From contig NZ_FMXK01000011.1 in the NCBI RefSeq assembly GCF_900103635.1, positions 1 through 64,000 on the forward strand: 64,000 bases of DNA. Direction: 5' to 3'. The translations under genes and the position numbers were made by a program. The notes under the pieces were generated by a model. It was not told the DNA's origin. It did not search any database and worked only from the letters and a program-made list of their open reading frames with translations. This document shows, one piece after another, positions 34,101 through 40,950 of the stretch. Source of the stretch: Butyrivibrio sp. INlla18 (lineage in GTDB: Bacteria > Bacillota > Clostridia > Lachnospirales > Lachnospiraceae). Numbering within the stretch: position 1 is the stretch's first letter; each line of letters opens with the position of its first letter.

Positions 34101-34524
34101 CACAAACGGATCATCTACGATCAAGGCTGTTAAGGGCGACAAGAAGTCTCTTAACACAGGACGTGCAGTTGGTGAGATGAATGGTGTTTCAATCAGTACA
34201 GATGGTCAGATCTATGCTACATATTCAAATGGCCAGACCAAGCTCCTTGGACAGATCGCATCTGCAGAGTTTGCTAACGCATCAGGTCTTTCAAAGGAAG
34301 GTGATAACCTGTATGCATCAACTCTTAACTCTGGTGAGGCTACAATTCAGGACATCACAACTGATGGTGGTTACATGAACACTGGTGTACTTGAAATGTC
34401 AAACGTAGACCTTTCATCACAGTTTACTGAGATGATCACAACACAGCGTGGTTTCCAGGCTAACAGCCGTATCATCACAGTATCTGATACACTTCTTGAA
34501 GAGCTTACAAACCTTAAGAGATAA
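31180..34524 (+). CDS. flgE: Giant flagellar hook protein FlgE
   Basis: The hook subunit. The N-terminus MRSLYSGVAGLKTHQTKMD with NNIANVNT, and the C-terminus ending NSRIITVSDTLLEELTNL, are standard for FlgE. At 1114 residues it is more than twice the usual length. Residues about 555-680 are an Ala/Gln/Asp-rich coiled-coil hairpin. A ~60-residue unit at about 295-352 (VPLTGYLSDL...) recurs at about 852-915 (VPVKGNIADLL...), evidence of internal duplication. Both lie in the surface-domain region and would enlarge the outside of the hook. GGAGGA lies nine nt before the ATG. A good terminator follows. Confidence 0.93.
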   Translation: MMRSLYSGVAGLKTHQTKMDVIGNNIANVNTTSFKSQSITFSDLMYQTTQTASGATETKGGVNARQIGLGAKSGAINTAITSQGATQTTNNPFDIMITGEAFFVVNNGNENLYTRDGSFYVDGAGNLAMQSNGYFVQGWVAQEDKETGEITINKNGGLSSLQIMSAANSTYSPASTTAALYSGNIDDHDKNLISDDGKTVTLEFYDNKGYLYTGKFTLKDTGYDHQFALTLTDIIDSDGKSIGPDLLKEITFGNVESPTRSQSFEKGTKYSIVLDASGENIAINAEGGDVKYKQVPLTGYLSDLMSTSSKSYSGILNTVYNVTDTDEKNYPADATYKIDDQTGELTIKYNKVDLAAADGWYATAKYTYKTNSSEKYFVDPTTLEAYHIPDSTANSSASAFADTDFLSKVFGIADTYGSADYDYTYYNATTPPKMEIKRHVSVPQATTTNPGAYSKIASVGQYFTLDGTTTGKTVLQAAQDWVDAAPAGETRSLDQVFYAYNSADDTISLYVKNYEDVTKTEATGGSAVQADVDNLTATFTEGTIDVSTGIETQDITDVLAYIDNQIAALNADNQTQEQNKTTEQGNIDTQQGIIDAQNQIISDAEAIINDPTADPTDVAQAEADRNAAVAARDQAVLDKAAAQTAYDDAVAAITNNDAKIANYNSAKKAAEEIQSAMTAKSLSVVTDVKGTTITGTTGLMYSYETQELGGAQVLRDGTGAIIYYSHQIEAQGDLNTTKFTDEQPVQPKGVYVGASTFAKAYGLTSLTATITSTNNPYETLLGDAFGTNTNIPSLASGQEYTITFSNNTDTLGYVSIAHSVTETAKGMSTGYSVSDNGDGTLNYTSETAYESVPVKGNIADLLTTAEGDNKGLLNKVYGITDEQADAYGIDGTYEINTSTGAINLTVGKHSVQLKFDAANGSLVSADTSDAGLVTMNFNQSIPGLEAFGYQQTAGDTTHNPGDVQFDFSTVTNYNTNGSSTIKAVKGDKKSLNTGRAVGEMNGVSISTDGQIYATYSNGQTKLLGQIASAEFANASGLSKEGDNLYASTLNSGEATIQDITTDGGYMNTGVLEMSNVDLSSQFTEMITTQRGFQANSRIITVSDTLLEELTNLKR

Positions 34525-34541
34525 TCTTAAAGACAAAATTA

Positions 34542-34571
34542 AGGCCCTGCCGATTACCGGCAGGGCTTTTT
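34542..34571 (+). terminator. Terminator after flgE
   Basis: GCCCTGCCG pairs with CGGCAGGGC around a 5-nt loop (extendable by an A-T and a G-T pair), followed by five T residues. It ends the flgB-flgE transcript and faces the 3' end of the channel gene on the other strand. Confidence 0.9.
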
Positions 34572-34584
34572 GCGTGCGTAAGAA

Positions 34585-35313
34585 CTATAATTCATATTTA
34601 GATTTCTTTTTATTTATCTCATTCATATAGGCAGCTGTGATGATGCCTGATGGAAGAGCAATGACTGCAACTCCCACAAGAGCAGATATCATAGTGATCA
34701 TTCGTCCAACTTGAGTACATGGGGAAATATCTCCGTAACCAATTGTTGTGATGGAAATGGTTGCCCAGTATAATGCGTCAAAAAAGTTAGTGAAGAGATC
34801 AGGTTCTAATTGGAAGATCAGCATTGCTGAAACAACTATATAAATGATTATCAGGATAAGTACAGCTAGGAGCTGATTCTTTACCTTTCTTATTACATTT
34901 GCGATAACGATCATTGTCTTTGAATATCTTATAAGCTTTAAGACTCTAAATATCCTAAAGAGTTTTAAGAGCTTGATAGCAGAAGATATAGGAAAGACGA
35001 AGTATAAAAGTGGAAGAATAGACAGAAAATCAAAAATGGCAAGAGGCGTAAAAATGTAAGCTATATACGCCTTAGCACTTTTGTAACCCATCTTATAATC
35101 TGCCGTATAGACTCTAGAACAATAATCTATTATAAGAATGATGCCAGTTAATATCTCAATGAACTGAGTGTATAGATTATCAGCTTTGAGAGTAAGTGGT
35201 ATCATGCCTACAAAGATAGTAGTGTTCATTAAGATATCGTAGGCTCTACTGGAGGCATCGCCTTCTCTTGAAACTTCTATGACTTCATATATTCTTTGCT
35301 TTGAATCAGCCAT
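34585..35313 (-). CDS. Voltage-gated-type potassium channel
   Basis: A six-helix ion channel of 242 residues. S4 is recognisable by its repeated arginines (LFRIFRVLKLIRYSK). The pore loop carries the K+ selectivity filter TTIGYGD, followed by the S6 helix (MISALVGVAVIALPSGIIT). The N-terminus is short and lacks a T1 domain. The start is the ATG at 35313, because AAGGTG lies 7 nt before it; an ATG two codons earlier would be too close. It runs opposite to the flagellar genes on both sides and likely shares a transcript with the small membrane protein upstream. Substrate (K+) is inferred from the filter. Confidence 0.9.
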   Translation of the reverse strand: MADSKQRIYEVIEVSREGDASSRAYDILMNTTIFVGMIPLTLKADNLYTQFIEILTGIILIIDYCSRVYTADYKMGYKSAKAYIAYIFTPLAIFDFLSILPLLYFVFPISSAIKLLKLFRIFRVLKLIRYSKTMIVIANVIRKVKNQLLAVLILIIIYIVVSAMLIFQLEPDLFTNFFDALYWATISITTIGYGDISPCTQVGRMITMISALVGVAVIALPSGIITAAYMNEINKKKSKYEL

Positions 35314-35343
35314 AATCATTCACCTTTTGGGGAAGCGCAGAAA

Positions 35344-35502
35344 TTAAAAGTTACCACTTATAAATGCAAGTAATCCTAAAACGATCAGAATAATAGTAAA
35401 AACATGGCATATTATTACAAAGGAGATAGTATATAGCTTTTTATTGCTCTTAATAGTGCCATCATCTGAGATAAGAACTGAGTTATCTATTTCTTTTTTC
35501 AT
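35344..35502 (-). CDS. Small membrane protein (52 aa) beside the K+ channel
   Basis: A short minus-strand gene translating to MKKEIDNSVLISDDGTIKS, then a membrane helix of about residues 28-50 (FVIICHVFTIILIVLGLLAF) and a short tail. AAGGAG lies 5 nt before its ATG, and its stop is 30 bp from the channel start. A TGG-TATAAT promoter lies upstream. I know no family for it. The single helix and close linkage suggest a channel accessory subunit, which is inference. Confidence 0.7.
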   Translation of the reverse strand: MKKEIDNSVLISDDGTIKSNKKLYTISFVIICHVFTIILIVLGLLAFISGNF

Positions 35503-35547
35503 GGGAACTCCTTATTAAAAGAAACTAAATAGCGTATCTATAAAAAC

Positions 35548-35556
35548 ATTATACCA
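35548..35556 (-). promoter_or_regulatory. Extended -10 promoter of the channel pair
   Basis: The minus strand reads TGGTATAAT, a perfect -10 with an extended TGn element. No convincing -35 is found. It lies about 45 bp before the small membrane protein gene. Confidence 0.55.
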
Positions 35557-35635
35557 TACTAGCACTAACTGTATATTGGACAAAGATTATTCTTTTAGCA
35601 ATTCTTTAAATAATCTACTGTAATATATTGACTTG

Positions 35636-35663
35636 TTGTGGTAAAATGATTTTAATACCACAA
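35636..35663. promoter_or_regulatory. Inverted repeat TTGTGGTA-n12-TACCACAA
   Basis: Perfect 8-bp arms with a 12-nt spacer. The repeat overlaps TTGACT (35628) and TTTAAT (35651), 17 bp apart on the plus strand, so it could be an operator on a promoter reading toward flbD. Confidence 0.45.
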
Positions 35664-35675
35664 TATGTAGTACTA

Positions 35676-35698
35676 TGTCCAAAAATAGATTTTGGACA
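35676..35698. promoter_or_regulatory. Inverted repeat TGTCCAAAA-n5-TTTTGGACA
   Basis: Perfect 9-bp arms, 13 bp after the preceding inverted repeat. TTGGACAA, part of the same motif, also occurs alone near 35576. It would form a hairpin in either transcript but has no T run, so an operator is plausible. Confidence 0.45.
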
Positions 35699-35715
35699 AT
35701 ATAAATACGAAAAAA

Positions 35716-35747
35716 TATTACATAAATCACATTAAATTTATGTAATA
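35716..35747. promoter_or_regulatory. 12-bp inverted repeat TATTACATAAAT-n8-ATTTATGTAATA
   Basis: Perfect 12-bp arms separated by CACATTAA, the third inverted repeat within about 110 bp. Very AT-rich arms suit a DNA-binding regulator or a weak hairpin. Confidence 0.5.
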
Positions 35748-35803
35748 AAATTTAAAATATGTCTAAATTGTGAACGCGACATAGAGATTTTACATGGAAA
35801 AAG

Positions 35804-35812
35804 TGGTAAAAT
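35804..35812 (+). promoter_or_regulatory. Candidate extended -10 promoter for flbD-motA
   Basis: TGGTAAAAT is a TGn-type extended -10. The same GTGGTAAAAT string occurs at 35638 within the first inverted repeat. There is no clear -35. Repeated TGAAATTTTAT segments follow before the flbD ribosome binding site. It or a relative must restart transcription after the flgE terminator. Confidence 0.4.
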
Positions 35813-35890
35813 AGTAGTAATTAGAAATAAAGTTTCACTTTTGAATGAAATTTTATGAATGAGTGAAATTTTATATTAGGTGAGGGGTTA

Positions 35891-36064
35891 ATGTCTAAGA
35901 TTATTGAGCTGACCAAAATGGATACGCGAAAGATTTTTCTTAATATTTCTTCCATTGAGACTGTAGAAGCTAATCCAGATACCATCATTATCCTTAATTC
36001 TGGTAGGAAGCTATTAGTCAAAGAAAACCCTGATGAAATCTACAAGATGATTCAAGAAAATTAA
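35891..36064 (+). CDS. flbD: FlbD/SwrD family flagellar protein
   Basis: A 57-residue protein, MSKIIELTKMDTRKIFLNIS at the start, then IETVEANPDTIIILNSGRKLLVKENPDEIYKMI. This is the FlbD (SwrD in Bacillus) pattern, normally found between flgE and motA/fliL. SwrD raises flagellar torque by an effect on stators. GGTGAGGGG precedes the ATG. It is followed after 65 bp by motA, which suits a stator-related role. Confidence 0.85.
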   Translation: MSKIIELTKMDTRKIFLNISSIETVEANPDTIIILNSGRKLLVKENPDEIYKMIQEN

Positions 36065-36129
36065 TTTTGAAGCAAATTATCGAATAAGTAAATGATGTTC
36101 ACTATAAATATGAGAAAGGGGAGTTTGTT

Positions 36130-36933
36130 GTGGATATTGCGTCTTTACTTGGTGTAGGTCTATGTTTTATATTCATGATCCTGAGTATTGTGTTCTCAGC
36201 TGGTATCACGGGTGTTAAATACTTCCTTGATGCGCCTTCAGCTATGATCACCTTTGGAGGAGCCTTCATGGCCGTTTTGGGATCAAGAAGTATGCCGAGT
36301 TTCATGAGCGGTCTTAAGTCATATACTTTGATCTTTAAGATGCCATCTGATGACACCAAATCGGTTATCAAAAAAATCATCGATCTTTCAAATACAGCCA
36401 GAAAAGAAGGTCTTCTTGCACTTGAAGAAGCTGCTGGTAGTTTGGAGGATGCTTTCATGAAGAAGGGCGTCATGCTTATCGTAGACGGTACTGAGCCTGA
36501 ACTTGTAAAGAGCATTCTTGAAGCTGAAATTGATGCCATGGCAGAGCGTCACAAAGAGAACTATTCATTCTTTGGCGATGTTGCTGGTATGGGTCCTTCT
36601 TGGGGTATGATTGGTACCCTCCTTGGACTGGTTCTTATGCTTCAGAACATGTCTGATCCTTCATCTATCGGACCATCCATGGCGGTTGCCCTCATTACAA
36701 CATTCTATGGATCAGTTCTTGCTAACTGGTTCTGTTATCCTGCTGAAAATAAGTTAAAGGCCAGAAGTAATGCTGAGTACATGACAAAGAGCATTATCAT
36801 TGAAGGCCTTTTGTCTATACAGGCTGGTGAAAACCCACGTGTTACAGAAGAGAAGCTTAAATCATTCCTTTCACCTGCTGATAGATCTGCTTATGAAGCT
36901 GAAAATGGCAGTGGCGATGGAGGCGGAGAATAA
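36130..36933 (+). CDS. motA: Flagellar motor stator protein MotA
   Basis: The stator subunit that turns ion flow into rotation. Four membrane helices are visible (about 3-22, 34-52, 150-170, 180-200), with the large cytoplasmic loop between helices 2 and 3, and the conserved MGPSWGMIGTLLGLV region. It starts at GTG 36130 with GGGGAG 7 nt before. Its stop overlaps motB (TAATG). Length 267 residues is normal. Confidence 0.94.
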   Translation: MDIASLLGVGLCFIFMILSIVFSAGITGVKYFLDAPSAMITFGGAFMAVLGSRSMPSFMSGLKSYTLIFKMPSDDTKSVIKKIIDLSNTARKEGLLALEEAAGSLEDAFMKKGVMLIVDGTEPELVKSILEAEIDAMAERHKENYSFFGDVAGMGPSWGMIGTLLGLVLMLQNMSDPSSIGPSMAVALITTFYGSVLANWFCYPAENKLKARSNAEYMTKSIIIEGLLSIQAGENPRVTEEKLKSFLSPADRSAYEAENGSGDGGGE

Positions 36934-37766
36934 TGGCAAAGAGACAAGAGGAGATAAAACCTGGTCTGCCGGCCTGGCAGGGTACCTTTGGTGATCTGAT
37001 GAATCTGCTTCTTTGTTTCTTCGTACTTCTTTTCTCAATGGCTAACATGGATGCGGCAAAGTTCGAGGAAGTAGCAGCATCATTTAGTAATGCTTTCGGT
37101 ATCTTCTCCGGTGGAGAAATGTCTATAGGACAGGGAGCACTTATTGGTGATGGTGTTTCTCAGCTTAGTGCTTTATCTAGTTATATCACTTCAATGGGAC
37201 TTGCTCAGAGCGGCGAGGATTCTGATTCAGAAGAGACAGCTATTGGAGAAATGGAGCAAAAGGAACTGTTAGAAGCTGCTGAGGAGGAACAGCTCGAAGC
37301 TTCAGAGGAGCTTGCTGAAAAGATAGAAGCTGCGCTTGAATCTGGAGATGTAGAAAATGAAGTATCTCTGAATTATACAAGCCAGTTTGTACAGCTCACT
37401 ATTCAGGGTTCAATTCTTTTTGATTCTGGTAAGACAGATATTAAAGAGGATGCTATACCTGTTATCGATAAGGTAGGTCAGATCCTTGAAACCTACGCTG
37501 GAGGTACTATTGAGATTGAAGGACATACGGATAATGTTCCTATGTCTTCAGGCGGCAAATATGCCAACAATGATGAGCTTAGTTCTGGAAGAGCTCTTTC
37601 AATCTTTTATTACCTTTGTGAAAATACTAATCTTGATCCTGCAAACATTGTTCATACAGGTAGAGGTGAGTATTCACCAATTGCTGACAACTCTACAGAT
37701 GAGGGCAGAGCCCGCAACAGAAGAGTAGAAATAAAGATTTACAATCCACTTAGTTCATCTTATTAA
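36933..37766 (+). CDS. motB: Flagellar motor stator protein MotB
   Basis: The stator partner of MotA. One N-terminal membrane helix contains the essential ion-carrying aspartate (Asp21 in FGDLMNLLLCFFVLLFSM). A plug/linker region rich in Glu follows. The C-terminal OmpA-like peptidoglycan-binding domain has IEGHTDNVPM and GRGEYSPIADN, ending EGRARNRRVEIKI. Length is 277 residues. It is coupled to motA. The ion (H+ or Na+) cannot be told from sequence by eye. Confidence 0.94.
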   Translation: MAKRQEEIKPGLPAWQGTFGDLMNLLLCFFVLLFSMANMDAAKFEEVAASFSNAFGIFSGGEMSIGQGALIGDGVSQLSALSSYITSMGLAQSGEDSDSEETAIGEMEQKELLEAAEEEQLEASEELAEKIEAALESGDVENEVSLNYTSQFVQLTIQGSILFDSGKTDIKEDAIPVIDKVGQILETYAGGTIEIEGHTDNVPMSSGGKYANNDELSSGRALSIFYYLCENTNLDPANIVHTGRGEYSPIADNSTDEGRARNRRVEIKIYNPLSSSY

Positions 37767-37785
37767 AGAGGGGAGATAGTCCTAA

Positions 37786-38322
37786 ATGAAAAAGAATCTT
37801 TTATCAATCATCATCTTGGCACTTTTAGTCATTAACCTTGCTATGAATGGTTTCATGCTTCTTAGCGTAATGACAACCAATTCTCAGACAGCAAAGCTTA
37901 TCTCTGATATTGCTGCTGCACTTGAACTTGAAGCAAGCGGCGGAGCAGGCGGTGGCTTTTCCAATTCAAATTCAGGAACTGTTGGTGTAGCAAACATAGC
38001 TACATTTGGTTATACAGGAGATAACAACCTTACTATCAGTCTTAAGCCTGGCGCAGATGGCAAGACTCATTACATGCTTGCTGACGTTGTATTTTCAATG
38101 AATACAGCTGCTCAGGACTATGCAACCTATGGTTCTTCTGAATCACTTGCAAGTATGAGCGATCTTGTTAAGGCTAAAGTTATTGATGTCCTTTCTAGTT
38201 ACACAATGGAAGAACTTCAGGCTGATATGCAGACAGCAAAAGACCAGGTTCTTGAAGCTGTTCAGGAACTTTACGGTTCAAACTTTATTTACGACGTAAG
38301 TATTAGTGCAATCTATTCATGA
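37786..38322 (+). CDS. fliL: Flagellar basal-body associated protein FliL
   Basis: A 178-residue protein with one N-terminal membrane helix (about 6-28) and an extracytoplasmic domain, placed between motB and fliM as usual. FliL forms rings around stators and supports torque. The linker after the helix is Gly/Ser-rich. Its stop codon lies inside a 27-bp inverted repeat. Confidence 0.82.
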   Translation: MKKNLLSIIILALLVINLAMNGFMLLSVMTTNSQTAKLISDIAAALELEASGGAGGGFSNSNSGTVGVANIATFGYTGDNNLTISLKPGADGKTHYMLADVVFSMNTAAQDYATYGSSESLASMSDLVKAKVIDVLSSYTMEELQADMQTAKDQVLEAVQELYGSNFIYDVSISAIYS

Positions 38323-38337
38323 TGATCATGAATAGAT
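38311..38337. repeat. 27-bp inverted repeat over the fliL stop codon
   Basis: ATCTATTCATGA and its exact complement TCATGAATAGAT flank three bases, so the stop codon forms the end of the left arm. In RNA this would be a 12-bp hairpin right at the end of translation, without a T run. Confidence 0.6.
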
Positions 38338-38370
38338 CGGTATTTAATAAATACAGAAAGGAGATCCATT

Positions 38371-39354
38371 TTGAGTGAAGTACTGTCACAAAGCGAAATA
38401 GATGGTCTGTTGGCAGCGCTAAGTAGCGGTGAACTTGATGTGGATCAGATGCAGGCAGCTGACGAAAAGAAAGTCAAAGATTATGACTTTAAACGTCCTG
38501 CCAAATTCTCCAAAGAACATCTTCGAACTTTGGAGATGATCTACGAACATTATGGACGACTTTTATCCACGACTTTGCCACTATATCTTAGAAAGAACGT
38601 AACTGTTTCTGTAGCTAACTCAGAGACTGTTACATATTCTGAGTTTAGTAATGCTCTTTCCAATCCTGTTATTTTGGGAGTAATAAGTTTCCTTCCACTG
38701 CAGGGTAATATCATTTTGGAATTGCAGGCAAACATAGGATTCTCTTTTATTGACAGAATGCTTGGAGGTGAAGGAGGAACCTTGGATAAACCAAGACCAT
38801 TCACCGACATTGAGATGCCACTTATAGAGAAACTTGTAACAATCTGTATGCAGCTTATGGTAGAACCTTGGCAGAACGTTGTTTCTATCAATCCTGTTAT
38901 GGAAAGGATCGAGACAAATCCACAGTTTGCTCAGGTTATCTCACCAACAGATATGATCGCTATCGTTACGCTGAATATCAAGATTGGCGATACAGAAGGA
39001 CTCATGAACGTCTGCTTACCATATTTCACCTTAGAGAGTGTTATGGATAAGCTCAATACCAAGTTCTGGTTCTCAACAATGCAAAAGAACAATGATGAGG
39101 ACTATGAGGAAACTCTTGAGACCATGGTCAGACATGTTGATGTACCAGTTAAAGCCATACTTGGTAAGTGCAATGTTTCTGTTAATGATTTTGTACATCT
39201 TCAGGCCGGAGATATCATAAGGCTTGATAATAGGGTAAATACTGACATGCAGGTATATGTAGGCAATTTGTTTAAGTTTACTGCACTGCCTGGAACTGCC
39301 AAAGAGAAATATGCCGTAAGAATTACTTCGGTTGTGAGAGAGGAGGAAGAGTAG
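38371..39354 (+). CDS. fliM: Flagellar motor switch protein FliM
   Basis: A C-ring protein that binds phospho-CheY. The N-terminal CheY-binding peptide LSQSEIDGLLAAL is followed by the FliM core (FSKEHLRTLEMIYEHYGRLLST) and a C-terminal SpoA-like domain. It uses a TTG start at 38371, with AAAGGAGA at proper distance. Length 327 residues is typical. Confidence 0.95.
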   Translation: MSEVLSQSEIDGLLAALSSGELDVDQMQAADEKKVKDYDFKRPAKFSKEHLRTLEMIYEHYGRLLSTTLPLYLRKNVTVSVANSETVTYSEFSNALSNPVILGVISFLPLQGNIILELQANIGFSFIDRMLGGEGGTLDKPRPFTDIEMPLIEKLVTICMQLMVEPWQNVVSINPVMERIETNPQFAQVISPTDMIAIVTLNIKIGDTEGLMNVCLPYFTLESVMDKLNTKFWFSTMQKNNDEDYEETLETMVRHVDVPVKAILGKCNVSVNDFVHLQAGDIIRLDNRVNTDMQVYVGNLFKFTALPGTAKEKYAVRITSVVREEEE

Positions 39355-39357
39355 AGC

Positions 39358-40599
39358 ATGGATGGAATGTTGTCACAGGACGAAATTAATGCTTTGCTTG
39401 CCGGAATGGATACGTCTGCTGGCGGAGATGCCCCAGCTGATGCTCCTGCAGATGCGGGAGGAGATGCTGCTGCACCTGCAGAGGCTGCTGTATCTACAGC
39501 ACCAGTTGGAGGTGGAGCAATAGATGAATCGCTACTTACAGATTCTGAAAAAGATGCAATCGGTGAAGTGGCTAATATTAGCATGGGTTCTTCAGCTACA
39601 ACGCTGTATTCCCTTGTTAATCAGAAGGTTAATATTACAACACCTCAGGTAGAGCTTGCTAACTGGGAGAATGTAATAAATAACTATGAAAGACCCTGCG
39701 TATTTATCCAGATCAAATACACAGTAGGTCTTGATGGAACTAACATCCTGATCTTAAAAGAACATGACGTTATGGTAATCACTGACCTTATGATGGGCGG
39801 TGATGGTACTAATACTGATGGTGAGATCGGAGAACTTCAGCTTTCTGCTATTTCAGAAGCTATGAACCAGATGATGGGCGCTGCTGCCACATCTCTTTCT
39901 ACAATGATCAATCAGAAGGTTGATATCAGTCCACCACAGGCTACAGTTCTTGATATGATCAACGACGATCCTTCGGATATTGCTGAGTTTCTGACTGGAA
40001 CATTCGTTAAGATCTCTTTCAAGATGCAGGTGGGAGAGCTTGTAGATTCAACACTTATGCAGCTCTATCCAATTGACTTTGCTAAGACTCTTAAGGATAC
40101 AGTTATTGCTGCAGATGAAGGTCCACAGGAAGCTGCGGCACCTGCTGCTGCACCTGCTCCAGAACCAGCACCAGCTCCTGCACCACAGCCACAGATGGCT
40201 CCTCAGATGGATCCTTCAATGATGCAGGGACAGCCAATGCCTCAGATGGGTATGCCACAGATGCAGATGGCTATGCCTCAGATGATGGCACCTCAGATGA
40301 TGAACATGAACATTCAGCCTGCTCAGTTCCAGAATTTTTCTGGCGGAACAACTATCATGGCAGGTGGAGAGAACATTGGAATCATCAAGGATGTGCCTCT
40401 TGAAGTAACTGTTGAGCTTGGTAGAACAGCAAAACCTATTTCTGATATCCTTGATTTTGCTCCTGGAACTATCATTGAGCTTGATAAGGTCGCAGGTGAG
40501 CCTGTTGACGTACTTGTTAATGGTAAGTTCGTAGCAAAGGGAGAAGTTGTAGTTATCGAAGAAAGTTTTGGCGTAAGAGTTACTGAGATAGTGCAGTAA
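39358..40599 (+). CDS. fliY: Flagellar motor switch phosphatase FliY
   Basis: A FliN-type C-ring protein fused to a CheC-like phosphatase. Residues 4-15 (MLSQDEINALLAG) repeat the CheY-binding peptide of FliM. The CheC-like domain shows the two helices DAIGEVANISMGSS and AISEAMNQMMGAA. A Pro/Ala/Gln/Met low-complexity linker covers about 255-330. The C-terminal FliN domain runs from VPLEVTVELGRT to the end. It should remove phosphate from CheY-P at the switch. Length 413 residues. It starts three bases after fliM. Confidence 0.94.
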   Translation: MDGMLSQDEINALLAGMDTSAGGDAPADAPADAGGDAAAPAEAAVSTAPVGGGAIDESLLTDSEKDAIGEVANISMGSSATTLYSLVNQKVNITTPQVELANWENVINNYERPCVFIQIKYTVGLDGTNILILKEHDVMVITDLMMGGDGTNTDGEIGELQLSAISEAMNQMMGAAATSLSTMINQKVDISPPQATVLDMINDDPSDIAEFLTGTFVKISFKMQVGELVDSTLMQLYPIDFAKTLKDTVIAADEGPQEAAAPAAAPAPEPAPAPAPQPQMAPQMDPSMMQGQPMPQMGMPQMQMAMPQMMAPQMMNMNIQPAQFQNFSGGTTIMAGGENIGIIKDVPLEVTVELGRTAKPISDILDFAPGTIIELDKVAGEPVDVLVNGKFVAKGEVVVIEESFGVRVTEIVQ

Positions 40600-40610
40600 A
40601 GGAAACTTAA

Positions 40611-40949
40611 ATGACAGCTGATTCATATTTACAGTTTATTTCTATATTGATCATTTTCATTGGTGTCCTGGCGGCTACCTACTATGTCACCAAGTTCCTT
40701 GCAGGTTATCAGAAAGAAAAGACTTCCTCAGGAAATATTGAGATCATCGAGACCAGTAGAATATCTGTCAACAAGTACATTCAGATAGTTCGTGTAGGGG
40801 ATAAATACATGGCTATTGCTGTTGGAAAGGATGAGATCACTGCTCTTGGTGAAATTGATAAGGATTCGCTGATCACCAAAGAGGATGGGGCTACAACACT
40901 TAGTTTTAAAGAAGTATTTGAAAAGTTTAAAGGCGAGATTAAAAAGTAA
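40611..40949 (+). CDS. fliO: Flagellar biosynthetic protein FliO/FliZ
   Basis: A 112-residue protein with an N-terminal membrane helix (about 8-27) and a small cytoplasmic domain (IEIIETSRISVNKYIQIVRVGDKY, typical of FliO). It helps FliP assemble into the export gate. It lies between fliY and fliP. No cheY gene intervenes, unlike in Bacillus. Confidence 0.88.
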   Translation: MTADSYLQFISILIIFIGVLAATYYVTKFLAGYQKEKTSSGNIEIIETSRISVNKYIQIVRVGDKYMAIAVGKDEITALGEIDKDSLITKEDGATTLSFKEVFEKFKGEIKK

Positions 40950-40950
40950 C

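Noticed and set aside
35560..35890. CRISPR-like or tandem repeat array
   Set aside because: The repeats are three unrelated inverted repeats and two short duplications, not regularly spaced direct repeats.
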